From positions 186,001-250,000 of the forward strand of contig NZ_JAMBNY010000002.1 of NCBI RefSeq assembly GCF_023715345.1: DNA of 64,000 nucleotides, written 5' to 3'. This document shows, one piece after another, positions 1 through 8,066 of this stretch. A program made the translations under genes and the position numbers. This DNA comes from Paenibacillus camelliae (GTDB lineage Bacteria; Bacillota; Bacilli; Paenibacillales; Paenibacillaceae). Below the pieces are notes generated by a model that saw nothing but the letters and a program-made list of their open reading frames with translations, was not told where the DNA came from and made no database searches. Position 1 is the first letter of the stretch; the number at the start of each line of letters is the position of its first letter.

Positions 1-341
1 CCCAATGTACCAAGCAGTATGTAATCTTGCGAAACGTACGGATATTTCAAGAACTGATACAGAAACAAGAAATACCAGTCTGGCATCGGAATAAAGGATG
101 CGTTCGTTGGATCAGCTGGGTAGCCAAGTGGTGCAGCTTCTGCCATAACCCACACAAGAAAACCAACTAATACAACACAGCCTACCATCCACTCTTTTAG
201 AAGAAAGTTTGGTATGAAGGCTTCCGATTTACCAGGGAAAGAAGTATAGTCTGGCGGTGTGCTGTCTCTGCGACCAGATTTTTTCACACGAGAATCGCCA
301 ACGTATACAATTTTTTCGTCTGATTTATGACCGTGTGCCAT
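1..341 (-). CDS. qcrC: Menaquinol-cytochrome c reductase cytochrome b/c subunit (partial, 5' part)
   Basis: This is the N-terminal part of QcrC, the b6c-complex subunit that fuses a subunit-IV-like membrane part to a C-terminal cytochrome c. It passes electrons from menaquinol to cytochrome c in the cell membrane. About 113 residues are visible: a charged N-terminus, a membrane segment after the KEWMVG motif, and the PMPDWYFLFLYQ motif characteristic of subunit IV. The start ATG at 341 follows an AAGGGAGG ribosome site. The gene runs off the left edge, so the heme c domain is not seen. It is 19 bp after qcrB and clearly cotranscribed with qcrA-qcrB. Confidence 0.92.
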   Translation of the reverse strand, partial: MAHGHKSDEKIVYVGDSRVKKSGRRDSTPPDYTSFPGKSEAFIPNFLLKEWMVGCVVLVGFLVWVMAEAAPLGYPADPTNASFIPMPDWYFLFLYQFLKYPYVSQDYILLGTL

Positions 342-360
342 CTTTACTGCCTCCCTTCTA

Positions 361-1032
361 TTATAGTGGACCAGAAATACCTTGTCTTCTAATCATAATA
401 AAGTGCGCCGCAAGCATTGCAATGAGTGCTCCCGGTAAGAAGAAGACGTGAATTGCGAAGAATCTCGTCAGCGTCTGCGCACCTACTATGTCTCCACCAT
501 ATAAGAAGGATGCAATATATTCACCGATATATGGAACAGATGCTGCAATCTCTACCCCTACTTTTGTTGCATAGTAAGCTTTGTTGTCCCAAGGCAACAG
601 ATAGCCTGTAAAGCCAAGGCCCAACATAATAAAGAAGATAAGCATCCCTACTACCCAGTTCATCTCACGAGGCGCTTTATAAGAACCTGTGAAGAAGACG
701 CGTAGTGTATGTAAGAACATCATAACAATAACTAAACTCGCACCGAAGTGATGCATCCCGCGAACAATTTTACCAAACGGTATTTGATGCTGCAGGTAAT
801 CCACACTTGCATAAGCGTGAATAATGTCTGGAACGTAATACATCGTTAAGAACATTCCAGATAAAATTTGAATAACTGTAATAAAGAACGTCAAGCCACC
901 AAAGCAATAAACAAATGCTGAGAAATGATGTGCTGGGTTAACATGCTCCGGCACCTCATGGTCCGCAACATCTCTCCAAAGCGGCGTAATATCGAGACGT
1001 TCATCAATCCAGTTGTAAACCTTTTTAAACAT
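361..1032 (-). CDS. qcrB: Menaquinol-cytochrome c reductase cytochrome b subunit
   Basis: QcrB is the cytochrome b6-type subunit of the menaquinol:cytochrome c reductase and carries the b hemes in the cell membrane. The 223-residue length fits the short b6 form rather than full-length cytochrome b. Visible heme-ligand regions are RGMHHFGASL with a later FLHTLRVF, and FFAIHVFF with a later AAHFIMI. Cys43 (in VYCFGG) is the position that binds an extra heme c covalently in Bacillus and b6f complexes. AGGAGGG lies 8 bases before the ATG. It sits between qcrA and qcrC in one operon. Confidence 0.95.
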   Translation of the reverse strand: MFKKVYNWIDERLDITPLWRDVADHEVPEHVNPAHHFSAFVYCFGGLTFFITVIQILSGMFLTMYYVPDIIHAYASVDYLQHQIPFGKIVRGMHHFGASLVIVMMFLHTLRVFFTGSYKAPREMNWVVGMLIFFIMLGLGFTGYLLPWDNKAYYATKVGVEIAASVPYIGEYIASFLYGGDIVGAQTLTRFFAIHVFFLPGALIAMLAAHFIMIRRQGISGPL

Positions 1033-1047
1033 CTAATTTACGCCCTC

Positions 1048-1578
1048 CTATGCTCGAGTGTTGGCAATAATGCCGCCAAGATACACAAAGCCATCTTGAA
1101 TTTCAACAACGTATTCATCTAATGGCAAGTTTGCAACGGTAATGTTTTTACCGTCTCTGGAATAACGGGCATCGTGACATGGGCAATCATATTCATTTCT
1201 GCCGTGTGTGTTCCAGAATACTGTGCATCCTAAATGCTTACAAACTGGGGAAAGTGCAAAGATTGCTCCAGATGCATCTCTAGAGATCCAAGCTACCTTT
1301 TCCGTTTCACTTTTGTACCAACCATCAACCTGGCGAACCTTGAATTTTACTTCTTGCGGCTCAGCCGTAACTTTACTTTCTTCAATAACCTTTACTAGCG
1401 TGCTTTCGCCACCTTTTGCTAGCAATGGATCTACTGCAAAGCGAACCATCGGCAACACCGTGCCGCCTACCATAAAAGCTGTTGTTCCGCCAAGTGTATA
1501 GGATAAAAATTGACGACGGGACATCTCTTTTCGTTGGACCGGCTGGTGCTTCGAATCCTGATGTTCATGGTTACTCAT
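1048..1578 (-). CDS. qcrA: Rieske iron-sulfur subunit of menaquinol-cytochrome c reductase
   Basis: QcrA is the Rieske 2Fe-2S protein that takes electrons from menaquinol at the outer face of the membrane. The cluster motifs CKHLGC and CPCHDARY are both intact. Near the N-terminus SRRQFL followed by a hydrophobic stretch looks like a twin-arginine anchor. I chose the start at 1578 (MSNHEHQ) because a good promoter lies at 1659-1687, whose transcription start would fall inside any longer reading frame, and because an AAAGGGGG ribosome site precedes this ATG. Product 176 residues. First gene of qcrABC. Confidence 0.94.
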   Translation of the reverse strand: MSNHEHQDSKHQPVQRKEMSRRQFLSYTLGGTTAFMVGGTVLPMVRFAVDPLLAKGGESTLVKVIEESKVTAEPQEVKFKVRQVDGWYKSETEKVAWISRDASGAIFALSPVCKHLGCTVFWNTHGRNEYDCPCHDARYSRDGKNITVANLPLDEYVVEIQDGFVYLGGIIANTRA

Positions 1579-1658
1579 TTTCTGTTCTAACCCCCTTTGC
1601 CAACCAATTCTGCCGTTTTGCGTAAAAGCAAAACCATATGACGAACTAGGACATAAAT

Positions 1659-1687
1659 ATAATAGCCCAGCTACCAAATACCGTCAA
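1659..1687 (-). promoter_or_regulatory. Sigma-A-type promoter of qcrABC
   Basis: On the minus strand TTGACG and TATTAT are separated by 17 bases. The predicted transcript starts near 1652, about 75 bases before the qcrA start codon. The sequence upstream (about 1720-1770) is rich in TTGT/ACAA half sites, which could bind a respiratory regulator such as ResD, but I cannot define a site. Confidence 0.65.
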
Positions 1688-1827
1688 GAATTTGGCAGGA
1701 CATATGTAACAATTAGGCAATGTCGTTCAACAATTTGTTATCATTTTGTCACAATTGACACAGAATTGCAAATGTTTCACCCTTTTTTCGCCCATTTGAT
1801 GCGATTACTTTATAAAATATAGCAATA

Positions 1828-2241
1828 TTATGAATGCCACAGTTCACGTATTTTTCTACTTATTTCCACATCACTTGGCAAATTACCATCCTCAGTCGGT
1901 GCGATCCATAGATCTGCCTCATTTATTTGAAACATGATATCGCTTTTAGACGTAATAAGGATGATATACTTGTAGCCCTGACTTTTTAAGTTAGCGCAGC
2001 ACCTCGCTATTGCTTGCTGGCTCCCCTCGTTACCGTATACATAATGGTAAGCAGGGTAGGTTACGATTCTACCTCGGTACGGTATCTCAACCAGATCCAT
2101 CACATCACGTAGCTGCTCTAAGTAATTTGTAGCCTCTGATGGCGTTTCTGTTCCATCAAGCCCGGTAATTGGCAAGAGACATGTATCAACATACGGCTTT
2201 AGTTCATCCCACTGTTCAGCTTCAATCTCGCTAAACTTCAC
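1828..2241 (-). CDS. ypiF: DUF2487 family protein (YpiF-like)
   Basis: A 137-residue soluble protein of the DUF2487/YpiF family, of unknown function. The recognisable core has PYRGRIVTYPAYHY in the middle and an alpha/beta pattern after it. In B. subtilis ypiF lies directly upstream of qcrABC, and the position is the same here, so the symbol rests mainly on synteny. No signal peptide or membrane segment is seen. The ATG at 2241 follows AAGGAGGAGATC. It is separated from qcrA by about 250 bases containing the qcr promoter, so it need not be in the qcr operon. Confidence 0.75.
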   Translation of the reverse strand: MKFSEIEAEQWDELKPYVDTCLLPITGLDGTETPSEATNYLEQLRDVMDLVEIPYRGRIVTYPAYHYVYGNEGSQQAIARCCANLKSQGYKYIILITSKSDIMFQINEADLWIAPTEDGNLPSDVEISRKIRELWHS

Positions 2242-2289
2242 ATAGATCTCCTCCTTCTTGTATGTCTAGTCTACATCTTACATAACAAA

Positions 2290-2322
2290 GCCGCCAAATG
2301 CTATAGGTCCAGCACCGGCGGC
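2290..2322 (-). terminator. Hairpin between the IDEAL gene and ypiF
   Basis: GCCGCC pairs with GGCGGC, with an inner TGCT/AGCA pairing, and on the minus strand the stem is followed by TTTGTTATG. It lies after the IDEAL-domain gene and could terminate or attenuate transcription into ypiF. The U-tract is poor. Confidence 0.45.
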
Positions 2323-2375
2323 AAGCTTATCTCTTAGAATTCCAGTTCACACAGGAAGCTATGCTCTGCCCTAAC

Positions 2376-2552
2376 CTATGAAGATTCCAGCTGCTGAAGT
2401 TTTTTGGTTAGCTCATAGAACTGCTCCTCATTGCCTGTTGCAAGAGACTCATCAATCGCCTGCTGAAGCTTATCTCGCTGGTAGCTGCGCAACGATTCAT
2501 CAAGAATCAGCTCTGCAGTTAAACCGAGCATTGCTTCATATTGAATATTCAT
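2376..2552 (-). CDS. Small IDEAL-domain protein
   Basis: A small protein of about 58 residues that is essentially one IDEAL domain: LQQAIDESLATGNEEQFYEL near its centre and a C-terminal KKLQQL helix. In B. subtilis the neighbouring ypiB has a UPF0302 domain plus an IDEAL domain; here only the IDEAL part is present. The start is uncertain. A good GGAGGTG lies too far (17 bases) before the ATG at 2552, a GTG at 2576 has no ribosome site, and an in-frame ATC at 2561 has ideal spacing. Function unknown, probably protein-protein interaction. Confidence 0.6.
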   Translation of the reverse strand: MNIQYEAMLGLTAELILDESLRSYQRDKLQQAIDESLATGNEEQFYELTKKLQQLESS

Positions 2553-2584
2553 CTTATCGATACGAAACACCTCCACTTGCGGTG

Positions 2585-3091
2585 CTAATTATTCCTATAC
2601 TCGTATCCTTTGAATACATAGCTTTCCATTGTTCTTTTCATTCGTTCAAGGTCAGCATCATTAAGCTCACGAACAACCTTAGCTGGTGTTCCTAGCGATA
2701 AGGTATAGGCCGGAATTTTACTATTTTCCGTAACAACAGCACCCGCTCCTATTAAAGCATATTCACCTATTTCCGCTCCGTTCAGGATTATAGCGCCCAT
2801 TCCTACTAGGCTGCCTTGTCCAATGGTGCAGCCGTGAATAATCGCACTGTGTCCAACAGAGACTTCATCCTTTACGATTAGCGGCTGATCTGTGTTGACA
2901 TGCCCAACGACGCCATCCTGAATGTTACAGCGATTCCCAATCTGAATCGGTGCAAGATCTCCTCTTAACACAGCATTGAACCATACGGTGCTTTCATCGC
3001 CAACCGTTACATTGCCTACAATTTTTGCTCCTTCCGCAACATATACACATTGTCCTAGTCTTGGACGAAAAGATTGATATGTAATTAGCAT
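2585..3091 (-). CDS. Gamma-carbonic-anhydrase-like hexapeptide-repeat protein
   Basis: A 168-residue left-handed beta-helix protein of the gamma-carbonic anhydrase / PaaY / YtoA family. Hexapeptide repeats fill residues 10-140 (for example VGDEST, IGQGSL, IGEYAL). Three histidines in GHVNT, VGHSA and IIHG match the spacing of the metal ligands of Cam-type gamma-carbonic anhydrases. Activity as a carbonic anhydrase is inferred and many family members have not been tested. The ATG at 3091 follows GGGGAGC. It lies just upstream of the IDEAL gene, about 33 bases away, so the two may be cotranscribed. Confidence 0.8.
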   Translation of the reverse strand: MLITYQSFRPRLGQCVYVAEGAKIVGNVTVGDESTVWFNAVLRGDLAPIQIGNRCNIQDGVVGHVNTDQPLIVKDEVSVGHSAIIHGCTIGQGSLVGMGAIILNGAEIGEYALIGAGAVVTENSKIPAYTLSLGTPAKVVRELNDADLERMKRTMESYVFKGYEYRNN

Positions 3092-3161
3092 TAGACCAGC
3101 TCCCCGTTAAATGTAGTGAAATTTTAACAATGGAGCTATGTATTGTCAATGTGTACTAACG

Positions 3162-4328
3162 TTATGGATAAAGCTCAGATAGCAATCGCTTTGCAACTGG
3201 TGTGGCTTGCAGCAATCGACCAGACTCCACGTCATCACTCACCTGAAGTAATCCAAAGTGCTGCATAGGCTTTACTAATCGTTTATGTAAAATCTGTGAA
3301 GCTGAATCAAAATAGTATGGCTTGATGAACGGCAGCAATACCCGCTCAATGGATTCGAGCGTGCACCAGCTGCTTGATAACATCGTTATCCAGTACATCA
3401 GTGCTCGAATATTCGGAATTGGCGTCCGATACCGTTTCATCCAATGGATGACAACCGTTTTAAGCTCTGAAGCTTCAATCTGATTCGGTATCATCGTTGC
3501 ATTAACTACGATCCGATCTTCCTGAAGCAAGATCCATCGTTTACTCCATAAATAGTCATAAATAAGTGTCATCCGATCTGGGAGCTCCCCAAATCCTTTA
3601 CCGTAGCCAAATTTCCATGCCCCCTTGCTCGGGAGCTCTTCTTTAATTGAACTCGCTTCATTAAGCTGCAGCACTGCTCTACGATGCAGCACACCGTCCA
3701 GTGCAGCATTGGGATTGTTCTTCGTTATATATTCAATCATCATACTCATATCAAGCAGCAGCTTTCCGCTTTCATCCTCATAGTTAGCCGGTGCTTCTAC
3801 ATAGCTGGCTTCCTTCTGTAGTCTACCGAGCAAATGCTGCCTGAATCTAAGCTTAAAATCTGCCGGTACATGAAACATGTAGCGCTCATGCCCACGATAT
3901 CCATTAAACAGCCAGCCTTTACTTTTGAAGCGTGCAATCATCTCTCTTGGTGCGGCCACCTCAGTCGCTTCTACTGTTTTCTTTCTTTTTTTCACTTGGT
4001 TCCTAGTTGTTGCTGATTGAGCAACTGCTTCCTTACGATGTAATGCGCTTGTAGGCTGCATATCAAATCGACATTGCTGAAGTAGGGCTATTAAATCCTC
4101 TAAGCTATATGCTTTCAAATTTTCGAACAACAAAAAATTCAAAAATCTAAGCTCTTCCAGTCGCAGTCGATCGATACTTTGATTAATAACCTCCTTTTGA
4201 TGAGCATTTGCTAAAATTGCTTGTATGAGCTCATGCTTTGAATGACCGTTGCATTCGCAGCCATATTGCTCTGCGATTGAGGATAGCTGCGAAATGTCCG
4301 CGTAGCTAAGCATATCTGATAAATTCAT
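3162..4328 (-). CDS. Uncharacterised 388-residue protein with SAP/Rho-N-like N-terminus
   Basis: I do not recognise this family. The N-terminal 40 residues (ISQLSSIAEQYG, then SKHELIQAIL) resemble a SAP or Rho-N helix-extended-helix, a fold that often binds nucleic acid. A strongly basic linker (VKKRKKT) lies near residue 115. The remainder is helical with many aromatic and basic residues, and no catalytic motif is obvious. No signal peptide or membrane segment is seen. The start at 4328 is supported by AGGAGAGGAT. The next upstream gene, the SEC-C protein, has a similar kind of N-terminus, so the two may be distant paralogues. Confidence 0.7.
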   Translation of the reverse strand: MNLSDMLSYADISQLSSIAEQYGCECNGHSKHELIQAILANAHQKEVINQSIDRLRLEELRFLNFLLFENLKAYSLEDLIALLQQCRFDMQPTSALHRKEAVAQSATTRNQVKKRKKTVEATEVAAPREMIARFKSKGWLFNGYRGHERYMFHVPADFKLRFRQHLLGRLQKEASYVEAPANYEDESGKLLLDMSMMIEYITKNNPNAALDGVLHRRAVLQLNEASSIKEELPSKGAWKFGYGKGFGELPDRMTLIYDYLWSKRWILLQEDRIVVNATMIPNQIEASELKTVVIHWMKRYRTPIPNIRALMYWITMLSSSWCTLESIERVLLPFIKPYYFDSASQILHKRLVKPMQHFGLLQVSDDVESGRLLQATPVAKRLLSELYP

Positions 4329-4721
4329 CGATGATCCTCTCCTGCCTATTTGTTATCCTGCTTCAATGTGTATGTATTTGTAGTATTGGTAATTTTTAAG
4401 GTTTCATACTATTTTCCACAATTTTTCATCCCGTTCAATGCATAAAAACATCAAACTTCTTAGCTCACAATAAGCAAATTCATTCCTCTTTGTTTTGCAG
4501 CATGTCATTACCTTATCCACTCAGGTCGCATTTAAAACAAAAAAGGAACAAACAGATGTGCTTCGCGGAGCTGTTCCCCACATTTATCACATCGTTTGTT
4601 CCCTTAACCTTTAATAACTTTTATCTGATAATAGCTAGTATGATCACCTTGATAGCTTGTCCATTTGCTAGCCTAGATTACATAACGCAAAAAACGTATG
4701 ATGAATAATTCTAGTCATTAT
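4329..4721. other. Intergenic region between two unknown genes
   Basis: No convincing gene on either strand. The region holds the large terminator hairpin at 4543-4605 and, closer to the 388-residue gene, AT-rich sequence with weak minus-strand promoter-like hexamers (a TTGTGG about 17 bases from TAAAAA near 4380-4410). A 72-codon plus-strand reading frame here translates the terminator and has no family likeness. Confidence 0.5.
4543..4605 (-). terminator. Large intrinsic terminator after the SEC-C gene
   Basis: Two arms of about 18 bases (4543-4560 and 4588-4605, core GGAACAAAC and GATGTG) form a long stem with one bulge and a 27-base loop. On the minus strand the stem is followed by TTTTTTGTTTT. 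It follows the SEC-C gene by about 117 bases. Confidence 0.75.
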
Positions 4722-5840
4722 CTACGCGTTCATGCAGCATTTTTTATATTTTTTCCCACTACCACAATAGCATAAATCATTGCGTCCGAGATTAGCTTTA
4801 TTTACTTTTGCATCTTGTTCAGCTGGCTCCGTCGTACCATGCGTAAGTTCATTGGCACTGTGCCCTTTTAAGCACCATTGCGGTGTATTGTTATACATAA
4901 TAATTAAACGAGGGAGCAGCATATTCAACGCATCCTCAGTAAGCTTCATTTCACGATTCATATAATCGACCAAATCCTGAAGCTGCAGCCCTGCTCGAAT
5001 TCCAAACTCGGATTGATCTGCTACAAGGTTCGCCTCGAATTTAGGCAGTTGAAAGTTTTTCATGAGCATGTCAACAAGCATCTGGTGCGCTTGTGTACGC
5101 AGTACAAATTGTTCCTCACCAGCCTGCTGTAATTGAAGTGCAGTAAACATCGCGTGCGGCACGTCCTCACGCTTGCTTTGCTCTTTAATAATCAATGTTG
5201 GATCTGGAATAGCGTTATGATAAACATAGCTATCATTGACTCCAATATCGCTACGATAGTGACGATAGTTTACGATGATATGCATATAGGGTGCTTGAAG
5301 CTGCTCAAACATAGGGTATCGATCACTTAGTTCCTTTACCTGCTCATGCGTAAGTGCACCGTAATAGTACATCATGCCTTTGATCGTCTTTAGGAATATC
5401 GAATTTCTCTCGATGATTTTACGATCTAGCTTCGTTAAAACCTCTTTTACTACTGGAATAAGCTCAACAGGCATCGCCATTGCTTCCCGTCCGGCAACGG
5501 TGTGCTTAAACATTAAGCCAAGCTCTTGCCAGTATTGCGTCATCTGTTCAGTCCAATCCTCCGTAACAGCAACGATACCGTTTTTAGACGCCGCGTATTC
5601 CAGCAAAGTGATGCGTTCATCATCCATCACATATAAAAGAGACATTAACTCCGTTTTATAAACGATTGGCAATTGCTCAATTAACGCTTCTAGCAACTGC
5701 TCCCGATTTAGCTTACTTACATTTTTTACAGATGCATTTCTACGAATAATCGTTAGCGCATCCTTAGATAGATTGCTCAATGCATCGCGAATCAACAATT
5801 CGTCCTGCATCACACGAACCTGTTCCAAACTTACAGACAT
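4722..5840 (-). CDS. SEC-C metal-binding domain protein
   Basis: A 372-residue protein ending in a SEC-C zinc-binding motif (GRNDLCYCGSGKKYKKCC, CxC then a CC pair), the element found at the C-terminus of SecA and in many unrelated proteins. The N-terminal 60 residues (LSKDALTIIRR, then LNREQLLEALIEQL) look like a SAP or Rho-N fold. The central 250 residues are helical and unrecognised. Function unknown. It is monocistronic as far as can be seen, with a strong terminator downstream. The 388-residue neighbour may be a relative that lacks the SEC-C tail. Confidence 0.8.
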   Translation of the reverse strand: MSVSLEQVRVMQDELLIRDALSNLSKDALTIIRRNASVKNVSKLNREQLLEALIEQLPIVYKTELMSLLYVMDDERITLLEYAASKNGIVAVTEDWTEQMTQYWQELGLMFKHTVAGREAMAMPVELIPVVKEVLTKLDRKIIERNSIFLKTIKGMMYYYGALTHEQVKELSDRYPMFEQLQAPYMHIIVNYRHYRSDIGVNDSYVYHNAIPDPTLIIKEQSKREDVPHAMFTALQLQQAGEEQFVLRTQAHQMLVDMLMKNFQLPKFEANLVADQSEFGIRAGLQLQDLVDYMNREMKLTEDALNMLLPRLIIMYNNTPQWCLKGHSANELTHGTTEPAEQDAKVNKANLGRNDLCYCGSGKKYKKCCMNA

Positions 5841-5965
5841 TGTAAATCCTCATTTCATCATGATTGTCCAACCATTAGGCATAACATTAATCATATCTTA
5901 TTTCTCTATATGCCGCAACTTCATTCATGACAAGAAATTGCTTACTGCTATCGCAAAGCTCAAGC

Positions 5966-6562
5966 CTAAACACATGTATCAAGCTCTAGATGCTTGGTAC
6001 AATTGTGCAGCATCAGCTGCCAAGACTCACTATCACGCTTCAAGATAGAGTAAGACAAATTGTTGATACGTTTATCCTCTATAGTCGGAAAAAGCTCTAG
6101 TAATAGCTCTGCAATAAAGCTGCCATGCGTGACACATAGGATGTTCTGTTCCGGGTAACTAGCGTATAGCTCATTCAGCAGCGTCAAGCCTCTCGATCTC
6201 ATTGCCTCATCAGTTTCAGCTCCTAGATCAAGCTCCTTCCAGCCTTCTCCCCAGCGCTCAACACGCTCCTCTAGCGTTGTACCTTCGATTTGACCGAAGT
6301 AACGCTCTCTTAATCGTGAATCGGGGGAGAGCATTGGAATTTGCAGAGCTTCTGCAATATGCTGTCCTGTAGCCATTGCTCGCTGTAAATCGCTCGTTAT
6401 TAGATAGTCCCAATGCTGGTCCTCACGTTCTCCTTGCAGCCTCTGTGCAAGCAGCTTCGCTTGCTTAATCCCGTTCTCGTTTAATGGGATATCGGTTTGT
6501 CCTTGAATTCGCTTAACAGCATTCCAGCTCGTTTCACCATGACGAATCAATCCTATCTGCAT
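5966..6562 (-). CDS. Histidine phosphatase family protein (phosphoglycerate mutase-like)
   Basis: A 198-residue member of the histidine phosphatase superfamily, cobC/gpmB-like branch. The catalytic LIRHGETSWN motif is at the N-terminus, with GQTDIPLNENG after it, the second conserved region RLRERYFGQIEG in the middle and the second histidine in CVTHGSF. The substrate cannot be told from sequence; alpha-ribazole phosphatase or a small phosphoester is possible. I chose ATG 6562 because GGTGGATGGAG precedes it. The gene directly follows the anti-sigma gene with no gap, suggesting one operon with the ECF sigma factor. Confidence 0.85.
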   Translation of the reverse strand: MQIGLIRHGETSWNAVKRIQGQTDIPLNENGIKQAKLLAQRLQGEREDQHWDYLITSDLQRAMATGQHIAEALQIPMLSPDSRLRERYFGQIEGTTLEERVERWGEGWKELDLGAETDEAMRSRGLTLLNELYASYPEQNILCVTHGSFIAELLLELFPTIEDKRINNLSYSILKRDSESWQLMLHNCTKHLELDTCV

Positions 6563-6580
6563 GCTCCATCCACCTTCCAA

Positions 6581-7192
6581 TTATTGTCTAGTTCTCGTAA
6601 ACCAGCCCATCACCAGCAGCGTCATAACGATACCGACGAATGATAATGCCACGTAGTATTGAGGGAACGTTGGTACAACCTGTAATACAATAGGATCGCT
6701 TATACTTGCTACTGGAATGGATCCTGTATAAATTGAAGTGTAAACACCTTCGTTTGCAGATGCATTAGCTACGTCTACAATTCCAGAAACCTTGGCTGTA
6801 GGCAACGCAGTTGTATTCTTATAGTAGTCAAAAATAAATAAAAATAATGCAATTGAAAACATAGCGAGGCAGCTGGCAATTGCAATCGCAGCATTCCGCC
6901 GAAAGCTTTTGGTAAACTGATACCGCTTGCTTGTAATTGGCATGTACCATGCTTCTTCCTCATATATTCGCTTCATCACATTTTCACTAATATTCGCCGA
7001 GCTATGTAATGCACTGTTGCCAAGCAAGGATTCCTTTTCATCCAGGACAGGAAATGCAATTGGTTCTAAATCCAAATTAGCAGCGCAATGCTCACAGTCG
7101 AACAAATGCGCTTCAATTTCAATTCGCAGTGGATTTTCTTCATCTAGCTGCCAGTACGTGTGTAGAAGCTCATCTACTTGCTTACAATTCAT
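6581..7192 (-). CDS. Zinc-finger anti-sigma factor (transmembrane)
   Basis: A 203-residue putative anti-sigma factor. The N-terminal 40 residues contain the ZAS-type zinc site HLFDCEHC (HxxxCxxC). A membrane segment lies at about residues 95-120, and a second hydrophobic segment near the C-terminus is followed by a positive FTRTRQ tail, so both ends may be cytoplasmic around an outside domain of about 50 residues. It overlaps the sigma gene by four bases (ATGA), the usual arrangement for an ECF sigma and its antagonist. The signal it senses is unknown. Confidence 0.82.
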   Translation of the reverse strand: MNCKQVDELLHTYWQLDEENPLRIEIEAHLFDCEHCAANLDLEPIAFPVLDEKESLLGNSALHSSANISENVMKRIYEEEAWYMPITSKRYQFTKSFRRNAAIAIASCLAMFSIALFLFIFDYYKNTTALPTAKVSGIVDVANASANEGVYTSIYTGSIPVASISDPIVLQVVPTFPQYYVALSFVGIVMTLLVMGWFTRTRQ

Positions 7193-7785
7193 TTCCGATT
7201 CATCCTTTCTAAGTCATGACTGCCAGTGTCTTGAACAATATAAGGCTCTAGCTGACCCTTGATACTCGCTCTTGCTCTAAACAGCAATGACTTCACTGAG
7301 CTGACTGTCTGTCCTAATATATTCGCAATTTCCTGATAGTCTAATTGTTCGTATTCTCGTAATATAATGGCCGCACGCTGCTTCTCAGGTAATTGATCAA
7401 TTGCTTTTCTAACTAAATGCATTCGTTCAGTTAGCAGCAGCTGTTGCTCAGGCGTTGCTTCAGTAGATACGATAGGTTCGATATTAACTTCTTCAATCGA
7501 TACCGTAGCTGCTTTCTGTTTTCTAAGCTCACTCAGCACTGTATTTTTAGCAATCGTATAAAGCCATGTTGAGAAGGTAGCATCGAGCTCACGAAACGTA
7601 TGTAAGCTTTTATAAGCTTTATAAAACGTTTCTGATGTTAAGTCCTCTGCTATAGATTCAAGCTTGGCGCTTTTCAACATATGATAAATAAATGATAATA
7701 TTCTTCGCTGGTAGCGATTCATCAGCTCGGTGTAGAGCTCGACATTGCCATCCTTGATTTCACGTATAAGCTGGGAATCAGTCAT
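7189..7785 (-). CDS. ECF-type RNA polymerase sigma factor
   Basis: A 198-residue sigma-70 family protein of the extracytoplasmic function type. Region 2 covers about residues 10-85 (RYQRRILSFIYHM, DLTSETFYKAYKSL, FSTWLYTIAKN) and region 4 about 120-180 (LPEKQRAAIILREYE, YQEIANILGQTVSSVKS). The start ATG at 7785 follows GGAGGAGG by 10 bases. It is the first gene of sigma, anti-sigma, histidine phosphatase. It resembles SigW/SigX-like factors but I cannot assign a regulon. A leader with its own terminator lies upstream (7978-8095). Confidence 0.88.
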   Translation of the reverse strand: MTDSQLIREIKDGNVELYTELMNRYQRRILSFIYHMLKSAKLESIAEDLTSETFYKAYKSLHTFRELDATFSTWLYTIAKNTVLSELRKQKAATVSIEEVNIEPIVSTEATPEQQLLLTERMHLVRKAIDQLPEKQRAAIILREYEQLDYQEIANILGQTVSSVKSLLFRARASIKGQLEPYIVQDTGSHDLERMNRK

Positions 7786-7977
7786 AACAGGCGAACCTCC
7801 TCCACCTGCAATTTCACCCAAGGATGTATATATTCATATACTTCACAAAGGTATAAAAGTTGCGTTTTCGATACTGCTATCGTAATGAACCCATAAAAAG
7901 TAATCGTTATAACCAATATAAAGGCAATAAAAAAGTAACACTCCTCTTTAGAATAACATATCTCTGAAAAAAGAGGC

Positions 7978-8004
7978 AAAAAAAAGACCACTCAATGAGT
8001 GGTC
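7978..8004 (-). terminator. Intrinsic terminator in the leader of the ECF sigma operon
   Basis: GACCACTCA and TGAGTGGTC form a near-perfect stem (7986-8004) followed on the minus strand by eight U. It lies only about 55-80 bases after a strong promoter and about 190 bases before the sigma gene. A second CCACTC at 8039-8044 could pair with the same GAGTGG arm and break the terminator, so this may be an attenuator, or the end of a short RNA. Confidence 0.75.
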
Positions 8005-8005
8005 C

Positions 8006-8022
8006 GTGTTCATCTTGAACAC
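8006..8022 (-). repeat. Perfect 7-bp inverted repeat next to the leader terminator
   Basis: GTGTTCA-TCT-TGAACAC. In RNA it would form a second hairpin stacked directly on the terminator stem; in DNA it could be an operator. It lies inside the putative leader transcript. Confidence 0.7.
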
Positions 8023-8066
8023 AAATGTTATTGGATAGGAGTGGAGAGAAACCATACTGTACTTTT

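Noticed and set aside
4490..4708. 72-codon plus-strand reading frame
   Set aside because: It translates the large terminator hairpin, has no ribosome site and no recognisable sequence.
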